From Sequoia sempervirens (lineage: Eukaryota > Streptophyta > Pinopsida > Cupressales > Cupressaceae): a stretch of 64,000 bases of DNA. Positions 11,871 through 24,067 of the stretch are shown in pieces; the first letter of the stretch is position 1; each line of letters starts with the position of its first letter. Position numbers and translations under genes: made by a program. The stretch covers positions 34,369 through 98,368 of the forward strand of contig VDFB02254934.1 in assembly GCA_007258455.2 (NCBI GenBank), given 5' to 3'. Under the pieces are notes generated by a model. It did no database searches. It saw only the letters and a program-made list of their open reading frames with translations, and was not told where the DNA came from.

Positions 11871-13526
11871 TGAGGCATACTCAGATTTGTTGTACCATTG
11901 AGGTTTGTATGGGATAATGATCCCATGTGTGCATTGTATAAATGTGATTTTTCATAATCCATTGGTTTTGTAAAACTTTGAAAGTTTGGTTGATTTGGAT
12001 TACTCAAGATACATGGATCAAGTTTATATTACATATTCTTCTTGTGTTTTGACCTTGTTGACCTCTAAGGGATTTAGGACCAATGATGAGATGAAGGATG
12101 AAAGGGTTGCATGCTATGGGCATCAAACTTTTTAGGAAATTTAGATCAATCCCTAACTTAGGGTTTCATTTTGATTGGCTTGATTAGATAATGAACTTGT
12201 AAACCCTAAGATGTTAGATGTGATCTTAGGATGAAATTATTCAAATGATTGCTAATTTTAATTAAATTTTTCAGAAAGGATGCATTCCTACATACGTAAC
12301 TAAACAAGGTGACTTTGATATGGTTGATTTACCCAAGTCTAAAATGATGTTTTTGAAGCTCTAAAGTTGTTTGTGGGATGGAGATGATAAAAATTTGGGA
12401 TGAATTAAGTGTTTTATTTTGATCCTAAATGAACCTAAGGAGGACTTGTTTACTAGACCAAGATATTGAAGAACATTCTTTTATCTAAGAGTAGCTCAAA
12501 CCAGACAACCAATCTTTGTATGAAAACCATATGACCAAAATATGTCAAGCACATGTGTGGGGTCCAATTGTTTCTTAACTTTTCTTAACATTTGAGTTAT
12601 TTTTACCACAAAAACACTCTTGATTAGCTTTTGAAACTAGATGTCCATTTTCTTAATTCTCTTTCATCCCACAAATTCCATTATGTGGAAATCTAGAAAA
12701 TCAAGGAAAAAGTTTCCTAATGTTGACCTTAGTAGGAGAAAATTGAGATGAAATCCAAATGCTTAGAAGCCTCTAAGGATGAGAATCCCAAGGGAAAGCA
12801 ATAGCATGTGAATTTGTTCAAGGATATTTTCTTCTCCTAAAGGGTTTGAGATTTGATGCTCATGTTGAATGTTTGTTTTCCAATGTTTTTGATTAAGCAA
12901 TTTGTTTTGATTTCAAGAACAATCACAACCCTATGGATATTTGAGATAGTATTTGTTGAGTTCCCTCTTGGACAAGTCCAACTATGCTTACTTCTAGTGG
13001 ATGGTTAGATGCTTGACCACACAGGCTCCCACTTACATTGCACTCGCTTCTTAGGTTAGCCAAGCATCAATACCCATGAATCTCCCATGGATTTCAGATT
13101 TTCTACACAAGGGTTCTAATTTGGAATTCCATTTGTGGAGATTGACCCATGCAGCGAGAAACCATTGTTTCATTTCTCGTCGGGACCAACCATTTGATAC
13201 TGGCCTATTTTCCAGTACCCACTCTTATATCCTGGCTAGAAATACTCTTGGCTTTAGAGTGTTATCAGTTGAGTCATTCCCTTCGGTGAGTAGTTTTTCC
13301 CACAAGGCAGGCCCTCTAAAATAAACAAAAGCAAGCAAACATATTTGTAGTTTGATCAGCCTTCATTTAGAAAAAAAAGGGAGAACACACGCAATATGTT
13401 CCACTCAAAATCACAAAGATTTTTTCAATTTTAGTTCCAAAATGATGTGTGGAGGTAATTAATTTACCCAACTTAAGATCACCAAAAGGACTTTTAATTC
13501 TCAAGATCGCTATGAGGTGCGAGAAG
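11871..13526 (-). mobile_element. Leader fragment of related element N2
   Basis: Aligns with N1 positions 6,351-8,061 at perhaps 75-80% by eye, beginning abruptly with GAGGCATACTCAG (N1: GGGCATACTCAC). It is the 5' leader plus the extreme start of a gag-like region of a second, older minus-strand element. The rest of its body is absent between here and N1. It includes a shortened copy of the conserved antisense frame (13,076-13,324, NTLGFRVLSVESFPSVS). Confidence 0.65.
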
Positions 13527-14027
13527 TGCATACATCCTTTTGGTGGTATTACTTTGAGTAAGTAATTACAAAACAAAATAGTACATGTTCATTTTAAGTC
13601 CACAAACCAATGATTATGACTTTTTTTAAAGCACCAAAATGAGATATGAAAGTTCCCTTGCTCAATTGTTAAATTTGAAAACCAACTCTAGTAAGTTTTT
13701 CCTAAAGTTTGTTTTAAGCCATTTGTTGTGAAAATTGAAATAATATTTTTAAGAGCCCAAAAGATGCGAGTTGATTTAAAATAGAAAACTAAAGCATAGA
13801 ATAGAAGCCTTAAGCATTTAAAAATTCTTTGTCATCTTCAAGTGTTAATGCCAGATTTTCTTCAACTCTAAGATTCATCCAAGATCGCCTCTTATCCTCT
13901 AATGTTGCAAGTCATTTGAACAAAAATCGTTCCTCGCTTTTCTTAAAAAAGAAGCCAATCATGTGGGGATTAAATTATTAATAAAATTCACTTTAATCAT
14001 TGATTCCAAACAATAGAATGATTTTAA

Positions 14028-15223
14028 GTGAAAGATGAAGCTTTAATGATATTTGGTCATATAGAAAATATCAACACAATCCTCATTAGAAATCCAATTT
14101 TAATGCAAAAAAGTAAGGATTTTGATATCTTTATCAAACAAATTCATAATAAAGACCCTTTTGAAATAGAGAGATTTGAGCAATATCTGCAAGTTTTACT
14201 TATGATCAAATAAAGAGCTATGTCCTACATCAATAATTTCCTATGAGATTTGATTACTGATGCCAAACAACATTAATCACAGTACCCATAGAAACATCAA
14301 ACTTGCATGCCATGCATAATAGTAACATCAAATATCCTTTTCAAATTTATGATGATCATGAATCCATCATTACTAGTCCTCATAATGATTTTCTTTCAAA
14401 GAATATTGATAGTGCTGCCAATGACCCTACTATTTATGATGAATATCTCACTATCATGAATGTGTATCACAAATACTTTCTATTATTTCTAAAATGAAAC
14501 TAATACTCTTTTTCTCTACACCTACTGCTATAAAAGATGATGAAGAGAAGGGAAAATTTAAACACAAATTTCATTTTAAAATAGGGAATTTCTATAAGGA
14601 AGCTAACCTATTTACTCTTTGTGATAGCTAAGATTGGGTGCATAGACAATGCATGCAAACTAAGTAGTTGGAAGACATAAAAGCCAAACCTTTTGAATAG
14701 GGTATGGGTGATTAGTATGGATACCCATCAACGCTTAATGAAATTTAGATCTTTGTTAGTTGCTTGAAAGATTATGCTTCAATACAAATTCATGAGGTCT
14801 AAAGAATACTTGCCATGTTTATTATGTACCTCATGTTGTATTTAAGGACTGATCAATATAAGTGTGAGTGAATGGTGTACCTTTATTGCCTCGAACTTGC
14901 CCATTTTTTCCTAATAGAATGAATTTCATAAAATTTCAAGCTACTGTAGTTGGCAAGTAAAAAGTTAGGTCCTCCATGAAATCTCTCCAGTTAACATCAA
15001 CCAAGTGTCTGGGCTATATCATTTAGACAAAGAGAAAGTAGGAAACACAGGGATATCACCATCACTTTCAGTTCAAGAAATTAATGACAATTCTGATCAA
15101 CAAAATAATATTCAAACTCTTCAGCCAATAAAAGCTAACTTATCAACAATCAAAGGTGTTCCTATTGATTACTTCTATCAAATCATGGAAAGGAAAGAAA
15201 AAATCAAAGACAACTTTTCTTGA
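14028..15223 (+). other. Scattered short open frames inside N2 LTR, unidentified
   Basis: Three short plus-strand frames (14,028-14,213, 14,303-14,497 and 15,005-15,223) with ordinary amino-acid composition, for example IMERKEKIKDNFS at the end of the last. They lie in the part of the LTR that has no counterpart in N1. They could be remnants of a captured or inserted coding sequence. I recognise no domain and would not call a gene. Confidence 0.2.
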
Positions 15224-16742
15224 ATAGCATGCATATCCAGTAAAGTATAGCTAAGCTTAAAACACATTGATTGTATGTGATAATTGAATGCCTGCTCAAA
15301 GTTTTAAGATCTGATATCCTCTACATACTCTTTAATTCATCAATGCCCTTCTAATAAAAGAGTCACATGGTGTTGATGTTAGAACACCAAAAATAGTGAT
15401 TGAACACCCATTAGTTAAAATAACATCAAAATGGTGATATAAATCACATTTAATAGTGCCAAAAAAAATTGCACTCAACAACAAACGAGTTAAAAGAAAA
15501 CCAAAATAGTGATAGAAAGTCGTCATAAAAATGTATCAAAATTATAATGAGGCACTCAATCACCTGCACAGTTTATTAATCATCTAAAACAAATGTAAAG
15601 GGGACACGGGCCATGACAAGTTATCTGCATGCTCAATACTTATTTAATCATTTAGACAACAATCTATGGATGAATGGCGTTCCAAGTAAGATGTTAAATA
15701 AAGAGTGATATGAGAGAAAGATGGCATTAAAAAAAGTTGATTTGATATGACACCTCAATAAACATAAACAATGCAGGTTACTTCTTTGAAATGTTAAATT
15801 TTTTTATGCAATTGGTTGTCACTACTTTGCTCTCCTGCTAGGGCTTCTTCTACTACAACTTTTGGGGTGAAGGATGTGTGATGACTTGTAGACCACACCC
15901 TGCTAATGCGTTTCCTTGTAATAGGACTCTTGCATCACCTTCTAGATAGGATTTTGATGAGTTTGATGCTACTATGAGGGGGATTTCATTTGGAGGTGAG
16001 TCGACTCATAGCTAGAAACAAATGATCTAATGCTTTTGGTAAAGACAATCCCATCGAAATGAATATTTGTAGGGTATGCACAATGACGAGTAAATGTTTT
16101 CTTTCTACTTTAGTATAGTTCATTCTTTTCAATAATGTCACTCAAGCACAATGAAGGAAATAGTGATGTGATATGCAATGAAAATTTTGATACCTATTTT
16201 AAATTTTGTCAAAATATAAGGTAAGAAATTTCAATCTGATATAGTAGAAAATATATTAATGTTCTTTTAAGTAGAAACTATGGTAGTGTAATCTAAAACC
16301 AAATAAAATTTGTCTTTACCAATGTACACTTCTACTCAAATGTAAATACATACAATATTAGCTTTAGCAAAAGCAACACAAAATCATATTAGAGAGACAA
16401 TGCATAGGAAAGGCCCCATAGTGGGTGCCAATAGGTGAACCTTAAATATGCAATACTTCAAACAATGACCACAATTAGCTATTAGTCAATTCAAAATAAA
16501 CAAACCTAAGATTCCTATCAAATACTTAACCATGAAAACTAAATAGAACATAAACAACTAAATGAAATCATATGAAAACATGATCAAAACCCTATATCAC
16601 AATGGATTGGTGCTACTTTTATGTGGAAAGAAGCCCTTTCCCAATCCTTGATAAGCTCCAAATATGTTGATGATGCAAGATGACAAGTGATCAAGTTGTG
16701 GAGTTGTGGAGTTGTGTAGGATTAAAACAATAGAGAGGGTCT

Positions 16743-16752
16743 CTATTTATAG
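16743..16752 (-). promoter_or_regulatory. TATA box of N2 5' LTR
   Basis: CTATAAATAG on the minus strand, within CTCTATAAATAGAGACC. Same relative position as the P LTR TATA boxes, upstream of the GGATTGGGAAAGGG block. Confidence 0.6.
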
Positions 16753-17419
16753 AGTAGAAAGATAGAAGAATGAGAGATAGGAAGAATGTGGTACAAAAGA
16801 CAAACCAATGACAAGATTCCATTTGTCAATGTGTGATAGGATGAAGGTTGTGCACATCTTGGTCAATGGGCCAAAGAGGGGGAGATTTGAAATTCAAAAG
16901 ATAGCTTGTTGGAGGGAGAAGAAAAAGTCTTAAATGCCAAGTGGGGGGCATGTAAGAGACACTGTAAGAGGATTTAATGCCATTTTGGAGGACAAGACAT
17001 GTGGGAGGGAAAATTAAAATTTGAATAATATTCCATCTTGATGCCCTTTTGAATGAAAATGAGGAATTAATAAATCAAATAAATTGATTTATTGTGCAAG
17101 TGGGAAAATCTAGAGGATGCGACATGCATTTAGATTAGATAATTAATAAAGATTTGATGAATTTAAGAGAGGATTAAGTGATTTGACTTTTTGACTTAGA
17201 TTTATGGATTAAAATAAATCAGAAGGAGATGGAAAATGATTCAGACTTAGTTTAAATAAATATTTTGATTTATTTAACTAAAGGGGATGATGTTAATGTT
17301 AAAGATGGATTTACTAAGTTTAAATGGAGGAATTTAGAGATTGAATTTAATGAACTTGATTTATTTGATGAATGGATGAATATGAATTAAATTCATGATG
17401 CTAATTTTTCATGTCTACA

Positions 17420-18283
17420 CTATCTTGATTAGCCAAATTGGGGGAGTTGTGAATTGTTCGATCTACAAATTTTAGAGCATTGTCTAATGTAGCAATACTA
17501 TGATGAAATATATTTGATCTAGTTTGAGCATATCACTCAAAAAAAGGGGAATGATGAGATCCCTCATCAGCCATGATATATAAATGGACAGAGATCTACA
17601 TATTATTAAAAAAAAAATACATGATGAACTAAACAAATATAAATTGATTTTTTTTCAAAACTATAAAAAATATATATTTAAATTAAATAAAATTTTCAAG
17701 TTTCAAAACTAGAAAACATTTTTAACTTTCAATGTATTAATGAGATATAGTTCAAACTTTATATCTATCTCTATGTGGACCTTTTAAATCATAGATGCAT
17801 GTTTAATATGCAACAAAGAATAAATATGGAAAAAATATATTTATCCTTTCAACCACTCTATACTAAAATTAGATAAGAATAAAAAAATACTCTTCATTAC
17901 AATTGGTCACATATATAACCTTTCTTTGTAATCAATTATTTTAATAGAACACTAAATAAAAAGGTTAACATTTCCATAACTTTTCGATAACTTAAAACAT
18001 ATTAAAGTAATAACTAAAATTCTTTGAAATAAATTCCTTAGGAAAAAAATATAAACATTTTACATTTTGTAGGCACAATATCTCCTTTGATATCATCTTT
18101 TTCTTTCATGAAAGATGAATTAAGGCCTAGGGAATGCTATGTTTGATTAGAAACCTTAGCCTTGTAAGCAAGGAATGGTTTATTTCATCATATAATTTAT
18201 TTTCTTCTTCAATGAACTTAACTCAATAGTTCACCTTTTGTAACTTAGATAACATAAGAAATTTGACAACTACAAAGAGACTT
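17420..18283. other. Unassigned AT-rich DNA
   Basis: Right flank of element N2. A/T homopolymer runs are common, and no coding frame, terminal repeat or known family was recognised. Confidence 0.6.
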
Positions 18284-18514
18284 TCAATACATTTGTGTAT
18301 GTATATATACATTTATGTGTATGTATATATACATTTATGTCTATGTATGTATGTACATGTACATGTGGGAGTGCATGTGTACATGTATATACACACATAT
18401 ATATGTGTGTGTGTGTGTGTGTGTATGTGCATATGTATGCATATATGTGTATGTGTGTGTGTACATGTACCTACATGTACATATGTATGTATGTATATAT
18501 ACATACATGTACAC
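18284..18514. repeat. Compound TATG / GT / ACAT microsatellite, left part
   Basis: Runs of TATGTATATATACAT, (GT)n near 18,407-18,425 and ACATGTAC blocks. Its long frames on both strands (Met, Tyr, Cys, Val, His only) are artefacts of the repeat. It ends at the MITE insertion and resumes on the other side at 19,111. Confidence 0.9.
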
Positions 18515-18518
18515 ACAT

Positions 18519-19110
18519 GGGTATGTCCAGGATCATCATGGATAAAACATGCCCTTAAGTGGCCAAAAAATTAGAAAAATCAGAGTTAGGAAACTTGACG
18601 TAAAAATTTGAATAAGTTATCTATATTATTTCAAAAATATGTAAGAATAGAATAAGTAGAGGACTCATGTCTCAATGTGATGCATATTTTTTTGTAATTT
18701 TTTTCCAAGTAAATAATTAATTATGAATTTTTTATTACAGCTTTAAAAAATATAAAAACTCGTGTCTGACCACTTAACTTGGTCTAAACTTCATCATATA
18801 ATTTTTCTTTTTTAATCCTATAGTATACGAAGCATAGAATGTGATGCATTTTTGGATTCAAAAATGTGATACCGTTTGAAAGCTATAAATGTTTTTCAAT
18901 CAGCCTATCAATGAGGACTTTAGTCATAATTTGAATAGAAAATGAATAATAATTACTTATTAAATTCAAAGTAAAGCATACTTTTTATTGGTGGAAATAT
19001 GAGAATCTCTTTTAAAAACCCTTTTCATCAATTTTGGGTAAAAAAAAAATCTCCAGCCACATACCCATCATATTGCCACTTTTTGGCCCATCATGATCCT
19101 ACACATACCC
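18519..19110 (+). mobile_element. MITE copy 1, family GGGTATGTG
   Basis: 592-bp noncoding element. Left end GGGTATGTCCAGGATCATC and right end GATCCTACACATACCC form terminal inverted repeats of about 20 bases with few mismatches. ACAT flanks both sides (18,515-18,518 and 19,111-19,114), an apparent 4-bp target duplication, though the flanks are ACAT-rich. Compared with the copies of about 795 bp it lacks some 190 internal bases after GTAAGAATAGAAT. No ORF. Internal landmarks shared with the other copies are the CCACTTTTTGGCCC type motif near the right end and GTCTGACCAC. Confidence 0.8.
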
Positions 19111-19390
19111 ACATGTAGATGACATATGTATATATGTATATATATCTACATACATAAATATGTATGCATAAATATATATATGTACATGCATGTGCATACA
19201 TATACATACATACTCAAGTACATACATGCATACACATGCATTCATACATATGTATGTACATACAGACATACACATATATGCATGTACATACATACACACA
19301 TACATGTATGTGTATATATATGCATGCATACATACATACACACATACACATATGTATATATAATACACACATACATGTACACATGGTGAA
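19111..19390. repeat. Compound ACAT/TATG microsatellite, right part
   Basis: Continuation of the microsatellite interrupted by MITE copy 1: repeated ACATACAT, TATGTATA and ATATATAT blocks. Open frames here on both strands are repeat artefacts. Confidence 0.9.
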
Positions 19391-19445
19391 TTAGAAATTT
19401 GGGGTTTTTAATTTTGAATTTATAGAAATGTAAATTTAGGAAAAA

Positions 19446-19608
19446 TGTTTGTATGTACATACATGTACATACACATGCATTTATATATATATATATATAT
19501 CTGTTTGTGTGTGTGTGTGTGTACACATGTACATGTATGTACACTCAAGTACATACACACATGTACACACATACACACATATATGCATGTTTACATGTGT
19601 ATATTGTG
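19446..19608. repeat. Second compound microsatellite block
   Basis: GTACATACATGT, (AT)n near 19,482-19,500, (GT)n near 19,504-19,521, then ACACATGT blocks. Separated from the previous block by about 55 bases of ordinary sequence. Confidence 0.9.
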
Positions 19609-20353
19609 AGATGATATTATGTTTGCTATATTTTGGGATTCAAAATTAATTTTGTGTATTCATATACTATTTTTCATTTTAAATAGTTTAAATATAATCC
19701 ATGATTACCCAAATCTATAAGTAACAGATGTCCATCATTTTTCCCAAGAGGAATATATGACTGTCCTATTGTTTTGTTTTTCTATGCATCTTAGTAGATG
19801 CATGGTAACATAGTTTCCAATTCTTTAATCTACAGGATTATAAGTTCAGATAAATCCCTAGTGTAATGTCAATATGAATCACTTATGGATTTAAGTTTCA
19901 TTTATCAATGCTCTAATGTATGTAGGATGAATTTTGTCTGATGGGTGTATAGTTAGATCTCTTATTATAACACATAATTTCATTTTACATTGTATCAACA
20001 TAATTTTTGTAATTGTTGTTCCTAATAATAATAAATAAAATACATGTAATCCTAAGTTGAGGAATACCTGAAGGCATTACACTATTGAGGTTGTCCATAA
20101 GATATTCCTCATTAAGAATCTAAAAAGTCTTTGAACTGTTTTGATGAACTTCAGTTATTCTAATTTCATGTTTTTCTAAATTTTGAGTGTATTATCATTG
20201 TTGGAAATTGAGTTTTTAATCATCCGTCTACAACATTCAAGTATTTATACATTATTATTGTAATTTAATAAAAAAAAAAAATTGTGGTTTTTTTGAATTT
20301 TTTTCAGCCATTTATCTCTTGATAAGTAAGAGGCATTTTCCATAGTGTGTCAT
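19609..20353. other. Unassigned AT-rich DNA
   Basis: No coding frame or recognisable repeat. A 10-base or longer A run lies near 20,270. Confidence 0.55.
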
Positions 20354-20414
20354 ATTGTGATATTGCTATAATGATTCAACCATGTAGTTTGAATCCTGAT
20401 AGCAATATCACAAT
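20354..20414. repeat. Perfect 16-bp inverted repeat (hairpin)
   Basis: ATTGTGATATTGCTAT at 20,354-20,369 is the exact reverse complement of ATAGCAATATCACAAT at 20,399-20,414. Inside, GATTCAA (20,373-20,379) pairs with TTGAATC (20,389-20,395). The whole would fold into one long stem with a small internal loop and an 8-9 base end loop. No coding context; function unknown. Confidence 0.8.
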
Positions 20415-21256
20415 TTATCTGCTATTTTTCTAACATGAGTGAGTCTTTTTTTGGAAGATGAAATCAATGGGATTGCATCAAAATTATTTAGTATTCTATT
20501 TGTCATTTTCAACTCACATTCTTGAGCATGGAAATCAATATGGGTGCTTGATAAGATTTGTTGCTAACCTTATATTTTCCTTTGAATTCCAATAAGGAGA
20601 CCATGTCTATCTAGACCTTAATGTACTAGAAGCTTACAAAAAATATCTCAAGACATGGGCCAAATGGGTGGAAAAAAAGATCAATCCCAAATGAACACTA
20701 GTTTTCTTACAAGGTTACTCAACCACTCATTTCAGGTAGCATTCTATGAAAACTTTTTATCATTCTGCATTTGGTATGTTTTTGAGATTCCTATTGCAAA
20801 AATAGTGATATTGATATGTGTCATTTCTTTGAAGTGGAGGGAAATGGAATTTAGGAGGGTAGTGTCATAAAGAATCTAAACCAATATACAATGAGACCTT
20901 TCTTACAAAGTACAATCCAAAGATGGAACTACTAGAATATATGATATAGGAAATGTGAGTCCCTATGAATTACCTAACCATCACAAGAATGACAGAATAT
21001 AGGAATGATGCTCATCCATCTATATATAGGAAATAGTTTCCTTCCCAAGAGGAGAGAATAAAGGAAGAAAGGTTTCAAGATTGCAGTCACTGGTGTTTTC
21101 TTGGGGTCCCTAGTACATGGAATGAGCTCTTGTATGCTTCAGTGTTGATGACAAGCAGAGGATTATGGGCAACATGTTGATTAACTATTAAAAAAAATCA
21201 ATTTTACACCAAAAATTATAATCATACGGAAGCATGCTTATTTAATTAGCAAGTAA
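20415..21256. other. Unassigned DNA left of the LINE
   Basis: The only frame of note is 20,655-20,870 (71 codons), which I do not recognise and which has no supporting context. Nothing else was seen. Confidence 0.5.
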
Positions 21257-24067
21257 AACACAACCAAGTTTAGGCTCTTGTTGGAGTATTTATGGTGGGA
21301 ATTGAATGCTAATTTTGTGGTCCTTATTCCTAAAAAACCTAGGGCTTCAGAGTTTCAAGCTTTTCGGCCAATCAGCCTTTGTAATTCAATTTACAAAATT
21401 ATTTCGAAGGTGTTGACTTCAAGAATGCTTTCAGTGCTTCCCCAAATTATTGCTCCATAGCAGAATAGTTTTGTGCCAGGTAGGTATATTATGGATTCTG
21501 TTGTTACTGTTCATGAGAACTTACATTCGCTAATGGTTTCAAAAACTGAAGGGTTTATTCTTAAACTGGACATTTCCAAAGCCTATGATCGGGTTGATTG
21601 GGATTTCTTGTTTAAAATTCTGGACAAGTTTGGTTTTAATAACAGAGTCATTCAGCTGGTGAACCAGCTTGTTTCGACAATTTCTTTAGCTGTCATTGTG
21701 AATGGATCACCATCAAGGCTTTTTTAGACTTCCAGAGGCCTCAGACAGGGAGATCCTATCTCTCCTATTCTGTTTACTATTTTGGCTAAGAGTTTAGGGA
21801 GAAATATTAAAAAGCTCATTGATCAAAGATCCCTTGTTGGCTTAAAACCCTCCTCATCTCCTCTTACCTGTTCCCATCAGCAATTTGTTGATGACACCAT
21901 CCTTATGGGAAGATCTACTGTGACTGAAGCTAAGACTTTTTTACAAAAAATGAATCTTTATGAATCTATTTCTGGACAAGTTGTCAACAGGGACAAGAGT
22001 TCAATTTTCTTCCTCAATACTTCGGAGTATAGACAAGTCAAACTTGCTCATATCCTTGGATGTCGTGTTGAGTCTCTTCCGTCAACCTATCATGGCTTAC
22101 CTCTTTGTTCTAAACCTTTGGAATCGTTATGGATTTCTTTGGTTGAAAAATTCAATAAGAAGCTATCGGGTTGGAAAGGAGCTCTTCTTAGTCAAGCTGG
22201 AAAAGTCCAGCTCCTTAAGGCTTCTCTGCAAAATCTTCCTACTTATGCTCTTAGTATATTTAAAATTCCTGCTAAATATGTTGAGGCCATTGAAAAAATT
22301 CAGAAAAGGTTTCTATGGTCCAGAGTGGAGGACAAGAAGATAATGCCACTTGTTGGATGGGATATGGTTTATAAACCCAAATCAAGGGGGGGTCTGGGTT
22401 TAAGGAAAATTAAAGTGTTGAACATGTCCCTTCTTGCTAAACAGCTATGGAGAACTCTTACTTTAAATGGAGAATGGTGTGATACCTTAAAGGCTAAATA
22501 TTTTAATAACTATGAGTCTTTAAATGAAATTATAAACTCTTCTTCTTTACCTCGTGGGTCAGTTTGTTGGAATGATATGGGTAAAGGAAGAAAGCTATTG
22601 GAAATGGGAATTGGATGGCTGATTGGAAATGGAAATTTTGTCAGGTTTTGGGAAGATAGGTGGCTTTTTAAAGATCCTTTAATCAGAATAGAGAAATTTA
22701 GTAAATGGATGAATGCTTGTAAAAAGGAATTTGGAGTCTTGGTTAAAGATTATTGGAGGAACGAAGATTGGGTTGATTTGAAGACCATTAGTTAGGATCT
22801 TGGCCCTGTTCAATCGGCTTTCAGAGCCCTTAGACCAGCTCAACATCAGGTGGAGGATATTGCTGTTTGGTTAGACAACCCGTCTGGTATTTTTTTAGTT
22901 GCCTCTGCCACTTCTATGTTGGTTAGTATGATGGAGCCTCCCCCCTTCTGGGCTAAGGCTTGGATTAATCACTTGACTCTAAAAATCAATATTTTCTACT
23001 AGATAATGCTACAGAATAAGATTCTCACTTTGGACAATCTTGGAAAAAGAGGAATTCAATTACCAAACAGGTGTTATATGTGTAGGAATGAAGTCGAGAC
23101 TATTAATCACCTTTTTCTTCATTGTCCTTTTGTGTCGAATATTTGGGATAAATTTTCGGGGCTTCTTGATTTGGTGTGGGTTTTCCCTGCTTCTGTTGAA
23201 GACTTTTTCTTTCAATGGAAAGCTCCTAAAAAAAATCCTTTTTTGAGAAAGCTATGGTCTTTTATTCTTCCTTTTGTGTCTTGGAATATTTGGAAGGAAA
23301 GGAACAATATAGTGTTTGGGGATAAAGAGATGTCAGAAGGGGACTTGTTTGCTAAAATTGTAAGGGCTATAAAGGAATTTTTTTCTTTAATTCCTGGAAA
23401 AATGTTTGAGAAATCTTTTTGGTCTCCTTTTGATGTTGCTATGGCCGAAAAGTGGAATTCAAAATTAGTTGGGTCAATTATACTCAAACCTAGAGTGAGT
23501 GGGAGAGATAATGCTAATTGGTCTATGCCGCCTTTGGGTTGGATGAAAGCCAATTTTGATGGTGCGGCTAAAGGTAACCCTGGGAAAGCTTGTAGTAGGT
23601 GTGTGGTAAGGGACAACACGGGGGCTTTTATTGCGGCTTTTGCTATGGACATCGGCATTCAAACTAATCATGTCGCGGAAGCTGTTGGGGCTTTTCATGT
23701 GGTCAGCGTAGCCCTAAAGATCAACATGAAACATATTTGGTTGGAGGGAAATTCCTTGAATATAATAAATTGTATTCTTGGGCTTACCCACCCCTCGTGG
23801 ACCATTAAAAAATGGATCGAAGATACGAAAACTTTATTAAGAAAATTTGATAAAGTGAAAGTTTCCCACGCCTATAGAGAAGCCAATAAGGTGGCAGATT
23901 TCTTCACCAACGAAGGGGTCAGGAAGGGTGGGGAAATCACATGGAGGAAGAATGACAACCTCCATCCTGAAGTGAAAGCGCTAATTAATTATGATTCAGT
24001 GCATGGAAGAGAAGGAAATCTTAGTCATAATGAAACGGATAAAGATCAAGTACATCGATTTCATTAG
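21257..24067 (+). pseudogene. LINE (L1-type) ORF2, 5'-truncated: RT, zinc-binding region, RNase H
   Basis: One reading frame holds the whole region with only four stops (21,461, 21,725, 22,793 and 22,999, all TAG). The reverse transcriptase starts mid-domain (FVVLIPKKP near 21,315), then LDISKAYDRVDW, RGLRQGDPISP and the catalytic box FVDD (near 21,890). Next come the linker typical of plant LINEs (GLGLRKIKVLN) and a Cys/His zinc-binding region (CYMC ... HLFLHC, near 23,075-23,130). The end is a plant LINE-type RNase H with NFDGAAKGNPG (near 23,555). Its third acidic residue is lost: EGNS at 23,744-23,755 where EGDS is usual. The last part REANKVADF is kept. The endonuclease and ORF1 are missing, as in a 5'-truncated insertion. 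Decay is light, so this is one of the younger insertions in the window. Confidence 0.9.

Larger units (their letters stand above)
13527..17419 (-). repeat. 5' LTR of element N2 (about 3.9 kb)
   Basis: Minus-strand LTR starting with TGTAGACATG (CATGTCTACA at 17,410-17,419) and ending near 13,527, before the conserved leader start. About 0.9 kb at its U3 end and about 0.45 kb at its other end align with the N1 LTR, but much more divergently than the N1 LTRs match each other. The middle, about 14,000-16,480, does not look homologous to the middle of the N1 LTR although total lengths are similar. Confidence 0.65.

Noticed and set aside
18263..18574. Overlapping open frames on both strands (up to 103 codons)
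   Set aside because: They are translations of the TATG/ACAT/GT microsatellite, made almost only of Met, Tyr, Cys, Val, His and Ile; the same holds at 19,099-19,649.
20655..20870. 71-codon ORF
   Set aside because: No recognisable motif, no conserved context, and the length is expected by chance in AT-rich DNA of this size.
23212..23698. 148-codon minus-strand frame opposite the LINE RNase H
   Set aside because: Shadow of the real LINE frame, which shows clear RNase H motifs on the plus strand.
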